A stretch of DNA of 64,000 bases from DATMER01 sp031390755 (GTDB lineage: Bacteria; Acidobacteriota; Thermoanaerobaculia; Multivoradales; UBA5704), in NCBI GenBank assembly GCA_031390755.1, contig JANMTS010000148.1, forward strand, positions 1 to 64,000, in the 5' to 3' direction. The notes beneath the pieces were generated by a model, which was given only the letters and a program-made list of their open reading frames with translations, was not told where the DNA came from and made no database searches. Position numbers and translations under genes: made by a program. The stretch's first letter is position 1; each line of letters begins with the position of its first letter. Shown here in pieces: positions 34,129 through 43,123 of this stretch.

Positions 34129-34235
34129 CGTCGCACCTCTAGCCAACTCCGGGGCAGAGCGTGGCTCTATCGGGTTTTCCGGGCACGAAGCCCGGCGGGA
34201 CAGGGAAAGCCAGGGTTCCCGTTCGGTCGAACCGG
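34129..34235 (-). promoter_or_regulatory. Structured metK leader, candidate riboswitch or attenuator
   Basis: Predicted 5' UTR. Hairpins: CCGGGC-TTCGT-GCCCGG (34179-34195), AGAGC-CAC-GCTCT (34156-34168) and a CGGT/ACCG arm near the 5' end. The CTCT of the second hairpin could instead pair with the AGAG of the ribosome site (AGAGGTG), giving an on/off switch. No match to a SAM riboswitch class I can recall. Function inferred. Confidence 0.35.
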
Positions 34236-34241
34236 CCGTGG

Positions 34242-34270
34242 ATGCTACCAACTGTCGGAGGGGCGGTCAA
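34242..34270 (-). promoter_or_regulatory. Promoter of metK
   Basis: TTGACC, 17 bp, TAGCAT on the minus strand. Same consensus as accA and parA but with a 107-base leader instead of leaderless start. Confidence 0.65.
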
Positions 34271-34401
34271 ACGTAGCGCCGCCTGCCATCCGTCCATCGT
34301 CCATACGTCCATCGTTGATACCTGCCACGGTCCGCTTACTAAGGTGCTGCCACCACCCTGGAACGGGACCGGCAGCAGACCGGAGGCTCGGACCCGCCTC
34401 T

Positions 34402-34998
34402 TCAGCGCAGCGACCGGCCTTCCAGAAAGCCGTAGAGGACGCTCGACAGGGCGTGCAGCGCGGAGGTGGCGATGGCCTTGCGCCGGGTCTCGGTGCCATA
34501 GGTCAGGGAGCGGATCATGCCGCCGCCGCGCCGGGTCGCCGGGATGGCGAACGGGATCTGCTCGCTGTCGAGGCCCTGGACGAGCCGTTCCGGGAGTTGC
34601 AGCGAGCCGCTCGCCCCCCAGGCCTCGCCCGCGGGACAGCGCACCACCGTCCAGTTGCGCACGAAGTACCGGATCTTGCCGTCCACCTCCAGGGAATGCA
34701 GGCCGCCTTCGTTGGCCACATAGAAGAGATGGCCGTCGGCCAGCGCGATCTCCATCTCGGCTACGCTCGCCCGGGCACGCCGCAGCGTGTCCTCGTCCGA
34801 GACCGGCAGCCCGGTGGGCGGAGGTCCCTGCACGGCTTGAGGGCTGATCGTCACGGTCACGGTCTTGTCGATCGTGTCGTGAAAGAATCGGAGGAACGCA
34901 TCGCGCACGCCGAGCAGCACATCCGCGTTGTTGCCGGCCACCGCGACATCCACGCCCGCTTGGAGCCGCTGCCATAAAATCTTGGGATCCGTGTCCAT
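34402..34998 (-). CDS. DUF84 family protein (inosine/xanthosine triphosphatase-like)
   Basis: About 198 residues. VDVAVAGNNADVLLGVRDAF, TGLPVSDEDTLRRARASV, ALADGHLFYVANEGGLHSL and the final TRRGGGMIRSLTYGTETRRKA match the YjjX/DUF84 fold, which hydrolyses damaged purine triphosphates. ATG at 34998 shares its bases with the ATG of the divergent methyltransferase; a GTG at 34953 just before VAVAGNN is a possible later start. The 273-bp gap downstream belongs to the metK leader and promoter. Confidence 0.8.
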   Translation of the reverse strand: MDTDPKILWQRLQAGVDVAVAGNNADVLLGVRDAFLRFFHDTIDKTVTVTISPQAVQGPPPTGLPVSDEDTLRRARASVAEMEIALADGHLFYVANEGGLHSLEVDGKIRYFVRNWTVVRCPAGEAWGASGSLQLPERLVQGLDSEQIPFAIPATRRGGGMIRSLTYGTETRRKAIATSALHALSSVLYGFLEGRSLR

Positions 34999-35776
34999 GA
35001 TCACCAGCCGTCACAATCAAAAGTTGAAAGATCTTCGCCGACTCCGGCGAAGCAAGGGCGATCACGCACTGCTCGAGGGCCCCGACCTGGTCGGCGAGGC
35101 GATCGCCTCGGGCCTCGAGCCGGAGACGGTCCTCGCCACTCCTGCCTGGCTGAAGACGCCGGAGGGCCAGGCCCTTCGCAGCCGTCTGACCGCGCCGCCT
35201 CTGGAGGTCGAGCCCGCAATTCTGGACGGCCTGACCGACGCCGACTCACCGCGCGGCGTCCTCGCCCTGGTCCATCTCCCCCGCTCCGGGGCCGCCGCGC
35301 TCCCCATCCGGGCGGACGGAGTCTACCTCTACTTGGACGGCTTGCAGGACCCCGGCAATCTCGGAGCGCTCGCGAGGGTGGCCGAGGCGGCGGGAGCGGC
35401 CGGGCTCGCGCTCGCGCCCGGCACCGTCCACCCGAACCATCCGCGCGCCCTGCGCGCTTCGGCCGGCAGTCTTCTCCGGCTTCCGGTGGCCGTGGCCGCC
35501 GAGCCCGGCGACGTCGATTCGCGGCTCGCCTCGGTCCGTCCCCGGTGGATGGCCATGGTTCCCCGCGGCGGCGCCACGCTGTGGGAGGCGGACCTTGGCG
35601 GAACGCTGGTGCTCGCCGTGGGCGCCGAGGGCCCCGGCCTCTCCGCCGCCCTCGAAGCGAGGGCCGAGCTGCGGGTGACGATCCAGATCGAGACGCCCGT
35701 CGAGTCGCTCAATGTGACCGTGGCCGCGGCGCTGGCCCTCTTCGAGGTTCGTCGCCGGCGCTCTTCCATGATTTAA
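34997..35776 (+). CDS. TrmH/SpoU family RNA methyltransferase
   Basis: 259 residues. N-terminal MITSRHNQKLKDLRRLRRS substrate domain; SpoU motifs YLDGLQDPGNLGALARVA, VLAVGAEGPGL and VESLNVTVAAALALFE form the trefoil-knot SAM site. Methylates a 2'-OH in rRNA or tRNA; the exact target cannot be told. The start codon overlaps that of the divergent DUF84 gene. TAAAAT lies about 17 bp upstream as a possible -10. Confidence 0.93.
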   Translation: MITSRHNQKLKDLRRLRRSKGDHALLEGPDLVGEAIASGLEPETVLATPAWLKTPEGQALRSRLTAPPLEVEPAILDGLTDADSPRGVLALVHLPRSGAAALPIRADGVYLYLDGLQDPGNLGALARVAEAAGAAGLALAPGTVHPNHPRALRASAGSLLRLPVAVAAEPGDVDSRLASVRPRWMAMVPRGGATLWEADLGGTLVLAVGAEGPGLSAALEARAELRVTIQIETPVESLNVTVAAALALFEVRRRRSSMI

Positions 35777-35814
35777 TGACGCCCCACGAAAACCCGCGGC
35801 AGCGAGGAGATTTC

Positions 35815-36246
35815 ATGAAGATCGGCATCGGCTCGGACCACGCGGGCTACCGCTACAAGGAAGAGATCCGGCGCAGCCTGACCGAGGCCGGGCATGACGT
35901 CCGCGACTTCGGCACCCACTCGGAAGAGTCCGTCGACTATCCCGTCTACATCCGGCCGGTGGCCGAGGCCGTGGCGAACGGCGAGGTCGAGCGCGGCATC
36001 GTGCTCGGCGGCTCGGGCAACGGCGAGGCCATGGCTGCCAACCGCGTCCGCGGCGTCCGCTGCGCGCTCTGCTGGAACGAAGAGTCGGCGCGGCTCGGAC
36101 GCCAGCACAACGACGCCAACATGATCTCGCTCGGCGAGCGCATGATGACGCTGGAGACCGCGCTCGCGATCGTCCGCATCTGGCTCGAAACCCCCTTCGA
36201 GGAAGGGCGGCACGTGCGCCGCATCCGGCTGCTCGACGAAGCGTGA
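35815..36246 (+). CDS. rpiB: Ribose-5-phosphate isomerase B
   Basis: 143 residues from the ATG at 35815, preceded by GCGAGGAGA; an ATG at 35776 would add 13 unsupported residues. IGSDHAGYRYKEEIRR, VDYPVYIRPVAEAV, GIVLGGSGNGEAMAANR and RQHNDANMISLGERM are RpiB motifs. Interconverts ribose-5-phosphate and ribulose-5-phosphate. murB starts in its stop (GTGA). Confidence 0.96.
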   Translation: MKIGIGSDHAGYRYKEEIRRSLTEAGHDVRDFGTHSEESVDYPVYIRPVAEAVANGEVERGIVLGGSGNGEAMAANRVRGVRCALCWNEESARLGRQHNDANMISLGERMMTLETALAIVRIWLETPFEEGRHVRRIRLLDEA

Positions 36247-37202
36247 GCAGCACCTTCAATATCGCCAGTATCGCCCGCGGTCTGATCGAAGCCCTGGGAC
36301 CGGAGCGCGTCCGCACCGGCGTTCCGCTCGCCCCCTTCACCACCTTCCGGATCGGCGGCCCGGCCGATCTCTACTATGAAGCGACCAGCGCCGACGAGCT
36401 TGCCAGCGCCGTCCTCGCCGCCCGGGAGAGCGGAGCCCCCTGGTTCCTCCTGGGGACCGGCGCCAACATCCTCATCGGCGACCGCGGCTTCCGCGGCCTG
36501 GTCCTCCGCAACCTCGCCCGGCGCATGGAAGCCCTTCCCTCCGAGGCACGGGTTTGGGCCGAGAGCGGCGCGATCGTCCACCCCCACCTGATCGAGCTGA
36601 CCGCCGTTCACGGCCTGTCCGGCCTCGAGCACTACGTAGGCATCCCCTCGACCGTGGGCGGCGCCCTCTGGCAGAACCTCCACTTCCTCGCCCCGGCGCC
36701 GGCCCGCGAGCGGACGATGTTCATCGCCGAGGTCACGCATTCCGCGGAGATCTTGACCGAGGAGGGGGAACGCCGCACGGTCGGCGTCGGCTACTTCGAA
36801 TTCGGCTACGACGACTCGATCCTCCACCACCGCCGGGACATCGTGCTCTCCGCCACCTTCCAGCTCCGGCCCGAGGCGCCCGAAACCCTGCGCCGGATCC
36901 TGGCCGAGAACCTGGCCTGGCGGCGCGAGCGCCACCCTCCCCTCGACACCGAGCCGAGCGCCGGCTCCGTCTTCCAGAAGATCCAGGGCATCGGCGCCGG
37001 CCGCCTGATCGACGAGTGCGGTCTCAAGGGGGCGCGGATCGGCGGAGCCCTGGTCAGCCCGCGGCACGCCAACATCCTCGTCAATGCCGGAGGCGCCACG
37101 GCGGCCGACGTGCGAGCCCTCATCTCCCGGATTCAGGAGACCGTCGAGCAGCGGACCGGTTACCGGCTGGAGCCGGAGATCGGCTTCATCGGCGAGTTCT
37201 GA
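36243..37202 (+). CDS. murB: UDP-N-acetylenolpyruvoylglucosamine reductase
   Basis: 319 residues, GTG start overlapping the rpiB stop. FAD-binding TTFRIGGPADLYYEA and LLGTGANILIGDRGFRGLVL, then PSAGSVFQKIQGIGAGRLIDECGLKG with the Ser of the proton relay and ALVSPRHANILVNAG. Reduces the enolpyruvyl group in muramic acid synthesis with NADPH. Same strand as rpiB and the SpoU methylase. Confidence 0.95.
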   Translation: MSSTFNIASIARGLIEALGPERVRTGVPLAPFTTFRIGGPADLYYEATSADELASAVLAARESGAPWFLLGTGANILIGDRGFRGLVLRNLARRMEALPSEARVWAESGAIVHPHLIELTAVHGLSGLEHYVGIPSTVGGALWQNLHFLAPAPARERTMFIAEVTHSAEILTEEGERRTVGVGYFEFGYDDSILHHRRDIVLSATFQLRPEAPETLRRILAENLAWRRERHPPLDTEPSAGSVFQKIQGIGAGRLIDECGLKGARIGGALVSPRHANILVNAGGATAADVRALISRIQETVEQRTGYRLEPEIGFIGEF

Positions 37203-37230
37203 GTTCCGGCGTTTCCAACGAAAAAAGTTG

Positions 37231-37260
37231 TTGACTTCCGCCTCGCCGCCCCTTTATGCT
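37231..37260 (+). promoter_or_regulatory. Strong promoter of the 37445 gene
   Basis: TTGACT (37231-37236), 18 bp, TATGCT (37255-37260), preceded by an A-run. A leader of about 175 bases follows, containing the hairpin CGGCCGG-GCTGTT-CCGGCCG (37359-37378) and a second GCCCGAGC-rich inverted repeat before the ribosome site. Confidence 0.6.
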
Positions 37261-37444
37261 TGGAGGCGTAAACACGGCGCAAGTCTTCCGGGAGAAGCCA
37301 ACGTGGAACCAACCAATCGAACCAGACGAATCAAGCCAAGCGCACGAATTCGAGTCGCCGGCCGGGCTGTTCCGGCCGAAAGCAAAAACGGCCCGAGCGA
37401 GGATGCAACTCGCCCGAGCCCAGCCCCGCAAGGAGTCAACGTCC

Positions 37445-37972
37445 ATGCGCAGCCGTAGCAATGGTAGCACCGCCGCAGCCCACGTCCCCGTCAACCCCGG
37501 CAACGCCTTCACCGAGGAGTACCTCGCCCTGCTCAATGAGAAGGACGAGCCGATCACCGCGGCGGAGGCGGACTACGCCGGGCCGTGGGACGTCGCCGAC
37601 CATCCGGGAGGCGGCCATGCCGTCCTCCGTTCGGCGCAGGTTCTCGATCGAGGCGACAAACCCTACGCGGTCTTCTCCACTCTTGAGGTGGCGCAGATCG
37701 CGGCCTCGGCCCTCCCGGGGACCGGCCGCGAGAAGCGGTACCGCCTGGGGCGCGACGAGGAGCCCGGCCGCGGATACCCGGTCTTCCGGGCCGGCGAGAC
37801 GATCGGCCACGTCCAGCTCTTCGACGAGGAGCTCGTCGGCGCGCTCAACGTGCTCGACGCCCTGCTCGCCTCTCCCTATGACTTCGCCTGGCTTCTGGAA
37901 GCGGCCGGCGGGCTCGCCCTGCAGCACGTCGGCCGGATCTCGATGTCGCGGGCCGCCGGCACCCTGCGCTGA
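37445..37972 (+). CDS. Conserved-looking protein of unknown function
   Basis: 175 residues from an ATG with AGGAG nine bases upstream. After a Ser/Asn/Gly-rich start, the body has FTEEYLALLNEKDEPITAAEADYAG, ...PYAVFSTLEVAQIAASALPG and a helical C-terminus (DALLASPYDFAWLLEAAGGLAL). No known domain. It has its own strong promoter and a long structured leader, so it is probably an abundant, regulated product. Confidence 0.7.
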   Translation: MRSRSNGSTAAAHVPVNPGNAFTEEYLALLNEKDEPITAAEADYAGPWDVADHPGGGHAVLRSAQVLDRGDKPYAVFSTLEVAQIAASALPGTGREKRYRLGRDEEPGRGYPVFRAGETIGHVQLFDEELVGALNVLDALLASPYDFAWLLEAAGGLALQHVGRISMSRAAGTLR

Positions 37973-37986
37973 GCCTGCCATCCGGA

Positions 37987-38013
37987 GGGAGGCGCTCCCC
38001 GCGAGCGCCCCCT
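37987..38013 (+). terminator. Possible terminator hairpin
   Basis: GGGAGGCGCT and AGCGCCCCC pair with one mismatch around CCCGCG, 15 bp after the stop of the 37445 gene. A C/T-rich stretch rather than a T-run follows. Confidence 0.3.
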
Positions 38014-38155
38014 TCCCCCCCTCACCCCTCCCCCGCCGGGTGGGTGCTCCGCCCATCCCCATACGGCTTCCGGCCATCCCGTGGAGCGTGGCGGGGCTCG
38101 CCTCCCGGCCCGACAATGGTGGAGAAGATGCGTCGTTCTGGAGGAGGAGGCGCTC

Positions 38156-39553
38156 ATGATCGAAACCACCGCGGACAGGCCCCGGCCCTTTGTTTTCCCC
38201 GAGTACTGCAAGGGCTGCGGGCGATGTATCGAGGCATGCCCGAAGCACTGCATCTCCCAGGGTAGCGAGATCAACCCGGCCACGGGCCTGATCCCCATCA
38301 TCCTGGATCTCGAGGCCTGCAACGGCTGCGGCCTCTGCATCACCGCCTGCCCCGAGCCCTACGGGCTTCAGCCCCAGGACGAGACCTGGGAGCTGGAGGA
38401 TCCGGCCCACCACCTCGGTCCACGCCCGACGAGCGCGCCGGTGCCCGTGGACATCCCGGACAGGACCGTGCCGCTTCCCACGGTCGAGCCGCTGGTCCTC
38501 AAGGGGAACTACGCGGCGGCGATCGGCGCCCTGCTCGCGGGCTGCCGGCACTTCTTCGGCTACCCCATCACCCCGTCGACCGAGGGCGCCGAGCTGATGG
38601 CGAAGCTGCTGCCGAAGCTCGACGGCGTGTTCCTGCAGGCCGTGAGCGAGGTGGCGACGGTCAACCACATGTACGGCTGCGGCGGTGCCGGGCTGCGTTG
38701 CATGACGTTCACCTCGTCGCCCGGCTTCAGCCTGATGCTCGAAGGGATCTCCTACATGATCGGCGCCGAGCTGCCGGGTGTCTTCATCAACGTCATGCGC
38801 GGCGGACCGGGCCTCGGCAACATCGCGCCCGAGCAGTCGGACATCAAGCTCGCCTGCCGCGGCCTCGGCCACGGCAACACGCAGGCGATCGTGCTCGCCC
38901 CGAGCACTCCCCAGGAGATGCTCGACCTGACGCGGCTCGCCTTCGACCTCTCCTTCCAGTACCGCAACCCGGTGATCCTTCTGGGTGACGGCTATCTGGG
39001 GCAGATGACCGGCAAGGTGCAGCTGCCGGCCACCCTGACCGAGCCCGGGCTTCCCGCCTGGGCCGTGTGGGGCGACCGCGAGCACCGCGGCAACCTGATC
39101 TGCTCCATCTACCTGAGCGAGGCCGAGCTCGAGGCCCACAACCACCACCTGCTCGACAAGTACGAGCGCATGACCGAGGCCGAGCAGCGCGCCGACCTCT
39201 TCTACATGGACGACGCCGAAACCGTCGTCGTGGCCTGCAACACCCCGGCCCGGATGGCCAAGGGTGCGGTCGAGGCCCTGCGCGCCGAGGGGGGAAAGGT
39301 CGGCCTGTTCCGGCCGGTCACGCTCTGGCCCTTCCCGATCCGCCAGCTCCAGCCCCACCTGGGCCACATCGACCGCTTCGTCGTGGTGGAGGCGAGCGCC
39401 GGCCAGCTCGAGGACGAGCTCCGGCTCGCCCTGAGCCATGCCGGCATCCAGCGCCTGCCGGTCATCGACCGGGTTCGCCGCTACGGCGGCGTCCTCCCCT
39501 CGCACGACGAGATCGTTTCCGGCATCGTCGATCTCCAGGAGGTTCCGGTATGA
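38156..39553 (+). CDS. korA: 2-oxoacid:ferredoxin oxidoreductase, ferredoxin-alpha fusion
   Basis: 465 residues; start at the ATG behind GGAGGAGG. N-terminal two-cluster ferredoxin (CKGCGRCIEACP and CNGCGLCITACP, residues 18-65), then the alpha subunit: GNYAAAIGALLAGCRHFFGYPITPSTEGAELM, MTFTSSPGFSLMLEGISYM, QSDIKLACRGLGHGN and the C-terminal domain (VVVACNTPARMAKGAVEALR). Oxidises 2-oxoglutarate or a related 2-oxoacid to the acyl-CoA, reducing ferredoxin. The next gene overlaps by 4 bp and supplies beta and gamma. Substrate not decided by sequence. Confidence 0.9.
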   Translation: MIETTADRPRPFVFPEYCKGCGRCIEACPKHCISQGSEINPATGLIPIILDLEACNGCGLCITACPEPYGLQPQDETWELEDPAHHLGPRPTSAPVPVDIPDRTVPLPTVEPLVLKGNYAAAIGALLAGCRHFFGYPITPSTEGAELMAKLLPKLDGVFLQAVSEVATVNHMYGCGGAGLRCMTFTSSPGFSLMLEGISYMIGAELPGVFINVMRGGPGLGNIAPEQSDIKLACRGLGHGNTQAIVLAPSTPQEMLDLTRLAFDLSFQYRNPVILLGDGYLGQMTGKVQLPATLTEPGLPAWAVWGDREHRGNLICSIYLSEAELEAHNHHLLDKYERMTEAEQRADLFYMDDAETVVVACNTPARMAKGAVEALRAEGGKVGLFRPVTLWPFPIRQLQPHLGHIDRFVVVEASAGQLEDELRLALSHAGIQRLPVIDRVRRYGGVLPSHDEIVSGIVDLQEVPV

Positions 39554-40977
39554 GCACCACCGTCTTCTACGACCGGTTCGAACGCCACGCCCACGGCCAG
39601 GGAATCAAGGGCCAGTCGACCCACTACTGCCCCGGCTGCGGCCATGGGCTGGCGCACAAGTTCCTGGCCGAGGCCATCGACGAGCTCGGCGTGCAGGATC
39701 GCACCGTGGCGGTCTCTCCCGTCGGCTGCTCGGTCTTCCTCTATTACTACTTCGACGTCGGCAACACCCAGGCCGCCCACGGCCGGGCGCCCGCGGTGGC
39801 GGTGGGCCACAAGCTGGCCAACCCGGATTCCATCGTGGTCAGCTACCAGGGAGACGGTGACCTCGCTTCGATCGGCCTCGCCGAGATCGTGAGCACCGCC
39901 CAGTCCGGAATCCCGATTTCGGTCGTGTTCGTCAACAACGCCATCTACGGCATGACCGGCGGCCAGATGGCCCCGACCACGCTCATGGGGCAGAAGACCT
40001 CGACCTCGCCGGACGGCCGCATCCCCTTCATGGGCCAACCGCTCAAGATGGCCGAGCTGATCGCCCAGCTCGACGGCCCCATCTACGTAGAGCGCGTGGC
40101 GCTCTACGACACCAAGCAGCGGACCCGGGCGAAGAAGGCCATCCGCAAAGCTCTTCAGCTTCAGGTGGAGAACCGGGGCTTCGCCTTCGTCGAGGTGCTC
40201 GCCGAGTGCCCGACGCACCTGGGCGTGACACCCGAGGAGGCCGAGCACTGGGTGCGGGACCGGATGGTCCCGGTCTTTCCGCTCGGCGTCAAGAAGGATC
40301 TCACGGTCGACGCTCTCCCCGAGCCCGCGCGGCCGAGCTTCGATCCGGAGCGGCTGGTCGCGGCGATCGGCGGCTCGGCCGAGTCCGTGCCGCGCTTCAG
40401 CTCCGGGTTCCCGAGCCGCGCGGGCAATGGCGCCCGGGACATCGCCCTCAAGCTCGCGGGCGCTGGCGGCGACGGTGCCCAGACCGCGGCGCTGCTGCTC
40501 GCGCGGGCGGCGATCAACGAGGGGTTCGACTCGACGCACATCCCGAGCTACGGCCCTGAGTCGCGGGGCGGCACCTCCTACGCGGATGTCCACATCGCGG
40601 CGGACGAGGTGCTCTCCCCCGCCTCGCCGAGCCCGCACGTGCTGGTGGCCTTCAACGCGCCGAGCCTCGCGAAGTTCGGGCCGGCCGTGCCGCGCGGCGG
40701 CACGGTGGTCTATGACAGCTCGGTGATCAAGGAGGTTCCACGTCTGCGCGAGGGGGTGACCGCGGTCGGCTCGCCGTTCACCGAGATCGCCGCAGATCTG
40801 GGCAAGGTGGTGGTGAAGAACGTCGTGGCGCTCGGAGCGCTCCAGGCCGCCACCGGTCTGTTCCCGGAGGAGACCTTCCTCACCGCCATCCGCCAGGCGC
40901 TCAAGGACAAGTGCGCCATGATCCCGCTGAACGAGGAGGCTTTCCGCTGGGGCGTGCGCTCGGTGCGCGGCCATTGA
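39550..40977 (+). CDS. korB: 2-oxoacid:ferredoxin oxidoreductase, beta-gamma fusion
   Basis: 475 residues, ATGA overlap with korA. The beta half (1-280): THYCPGCGHGLAHKFLAEAI, the TPP motif YQGDGDLASIGLAEI and VNNAIYGMTGGQMAPTT. After about residue 295 the gamma subunit follows: IALKLAGAGGDGAQTAALLLARAA, SYGPESRGGTSYADVHI and PLNEEAF. In most genomes gamma is a separate gene, so the complex here is made of two fused chains. A DKADKAG-type short repeat lies in the DNA just past the stop. Confidence 0.9.
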   Translation: MSTTVFYDRFERHAHGQGIKGQSTHYCPGCGHGLAHKFLAEAIDELGVQDRTVAVSPVGCSVFLYYYFDVGNTQAAHGRAPAVAVGHKLANPDSIVVSYQGDGDLASIGLAEIVSTAQSGIPISVVFVNNAIYGMTGGQMAPTTLMGQKTSTSPDGRIPFMGQPLKMAELIAQLDGPIYVERVALYDTKQRTRAKKAIRKALQLQVENRGFAFVEVLAECPTHLGVTPEEAEHWVRDRMVPVFPLGVKKDLTVDALPEPARPSFDPERLVAAIGGSAESVPRFSSGFPSRAGNGARDIALKLAGAGGDGAQTAALLLARAAINEGFDSTHIPSYGPESRGGTSYADVHIAADEVLSPASPSPHVLVAFNAPSLAKFGPAVPRGGTVVYDSSVIKEVPRLREGVTAVGSPFTEIAADLGKVVVKNVVALGALQAATGLFPEETFLTAIRQALKDKCAMIPLNEEAFRWGVRSVRGH

Positions 40978-41046
40978 GGCCGCCGAGGCGGACAAGGCCG
41001 ACAAGGCCGGCAGCTGCCGGGCGCACCCGCCGACTGGACGGCCGAC

Positions 41047-41644
41047 CTACCCGGCCTGCACGGCCGAGCGCGACGGCTCGGGGCGGCTGCCCGGCTTCTC
41101 CGCCGGCTCCGCTCCGGCCTGGCAGGCCGGGCACTCGTTGGGCGGATACGACGGCAGATCCAGGCGCAGCAGCGCCTTGAACGGCACGTCGAACGGATTG
41201 CCCCCCGTGGTGCGGTCGATGATCGAGCCCAGGCCCACGACGCGGGCGCCCTTGCGGGTCGCCAGCGCGGCGCACTCCAGGGTGGAACGGCCGGTGGTCA
41301 CCACGTCCTCCACGATCACCACCCGCTCTCCCGACCGCAGATGGAAGCCGCGGCGGAAGCCCATCTCCTCCCCCTTGCGCTCGGTGAAGCGGAACGGGAC
41401 GCCGAGCGCGGCGGCCACCTCGTGGCCGATGATCACGCCGCCCAGGGCCGGCGAGAGCACCGAATCGGGATGGAACCCACTGAGCAGCTCGGCCAGATCC
41501 TGGCCGATCCTGCGCGCGCGCACCGGATCTTCCAGGAGCAGCGCGCACTGCACGTAGGCCGTCGAGTGGAGACCCGAGGACAGGAGAAAATGACCGCGGC
41601 GCAACGCACCGCTCTCTTCGAGAAGACGCATCAGGATCGGGTTG

Positions 41645-41652
<8 letters not shown>
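41047..41652 (-). CDS. pyrE: Orotate phosphoribosyltransferase
   Basis: 201 residues. FLLSSGLHSTAYVQCALLLED, LSPALGGVIIGHEVA, and the PRPP loop RVVIVEDVVTTGRSTLE identify PyrE. Makes OMP from orotate and PRPP in pyrimidine synthesis. The last 30 residues (PNECPACQAG then a Pro/Ser tail) are a poorly conserved extension with a CPAC pair. Its start overlaps the 3' end of the NtrC-type regulator by 8 bp, so it is last in that operon. Confidence 0.95.
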
Positions 41653-43027
<1,375 letters not shown>

Positions 43028-43044
43028 GGTCGGGAACAGTCTAG

Positions 43045-43079
43045 CAAAAAGAAAGGCCGGCCCCCGGAGGCGCCGGCCT
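43045..43079 (-). terminator. Intrinsic terminator after htrA
   Basis: On the minus strand AGGCCGGC-loop-GCCGGCCT (8-bp stem) is followed by TTCTTTTTG. Lies between the htrA stop and the regulator start. An A-run on the other side gives it some bidirectional character. Confidence 0.8.
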
Positions 43080-43123
43080 GAAAAAGACAGGATGCTTTGC
43101 TCTTGCTTCTTATTACCCGGGTA

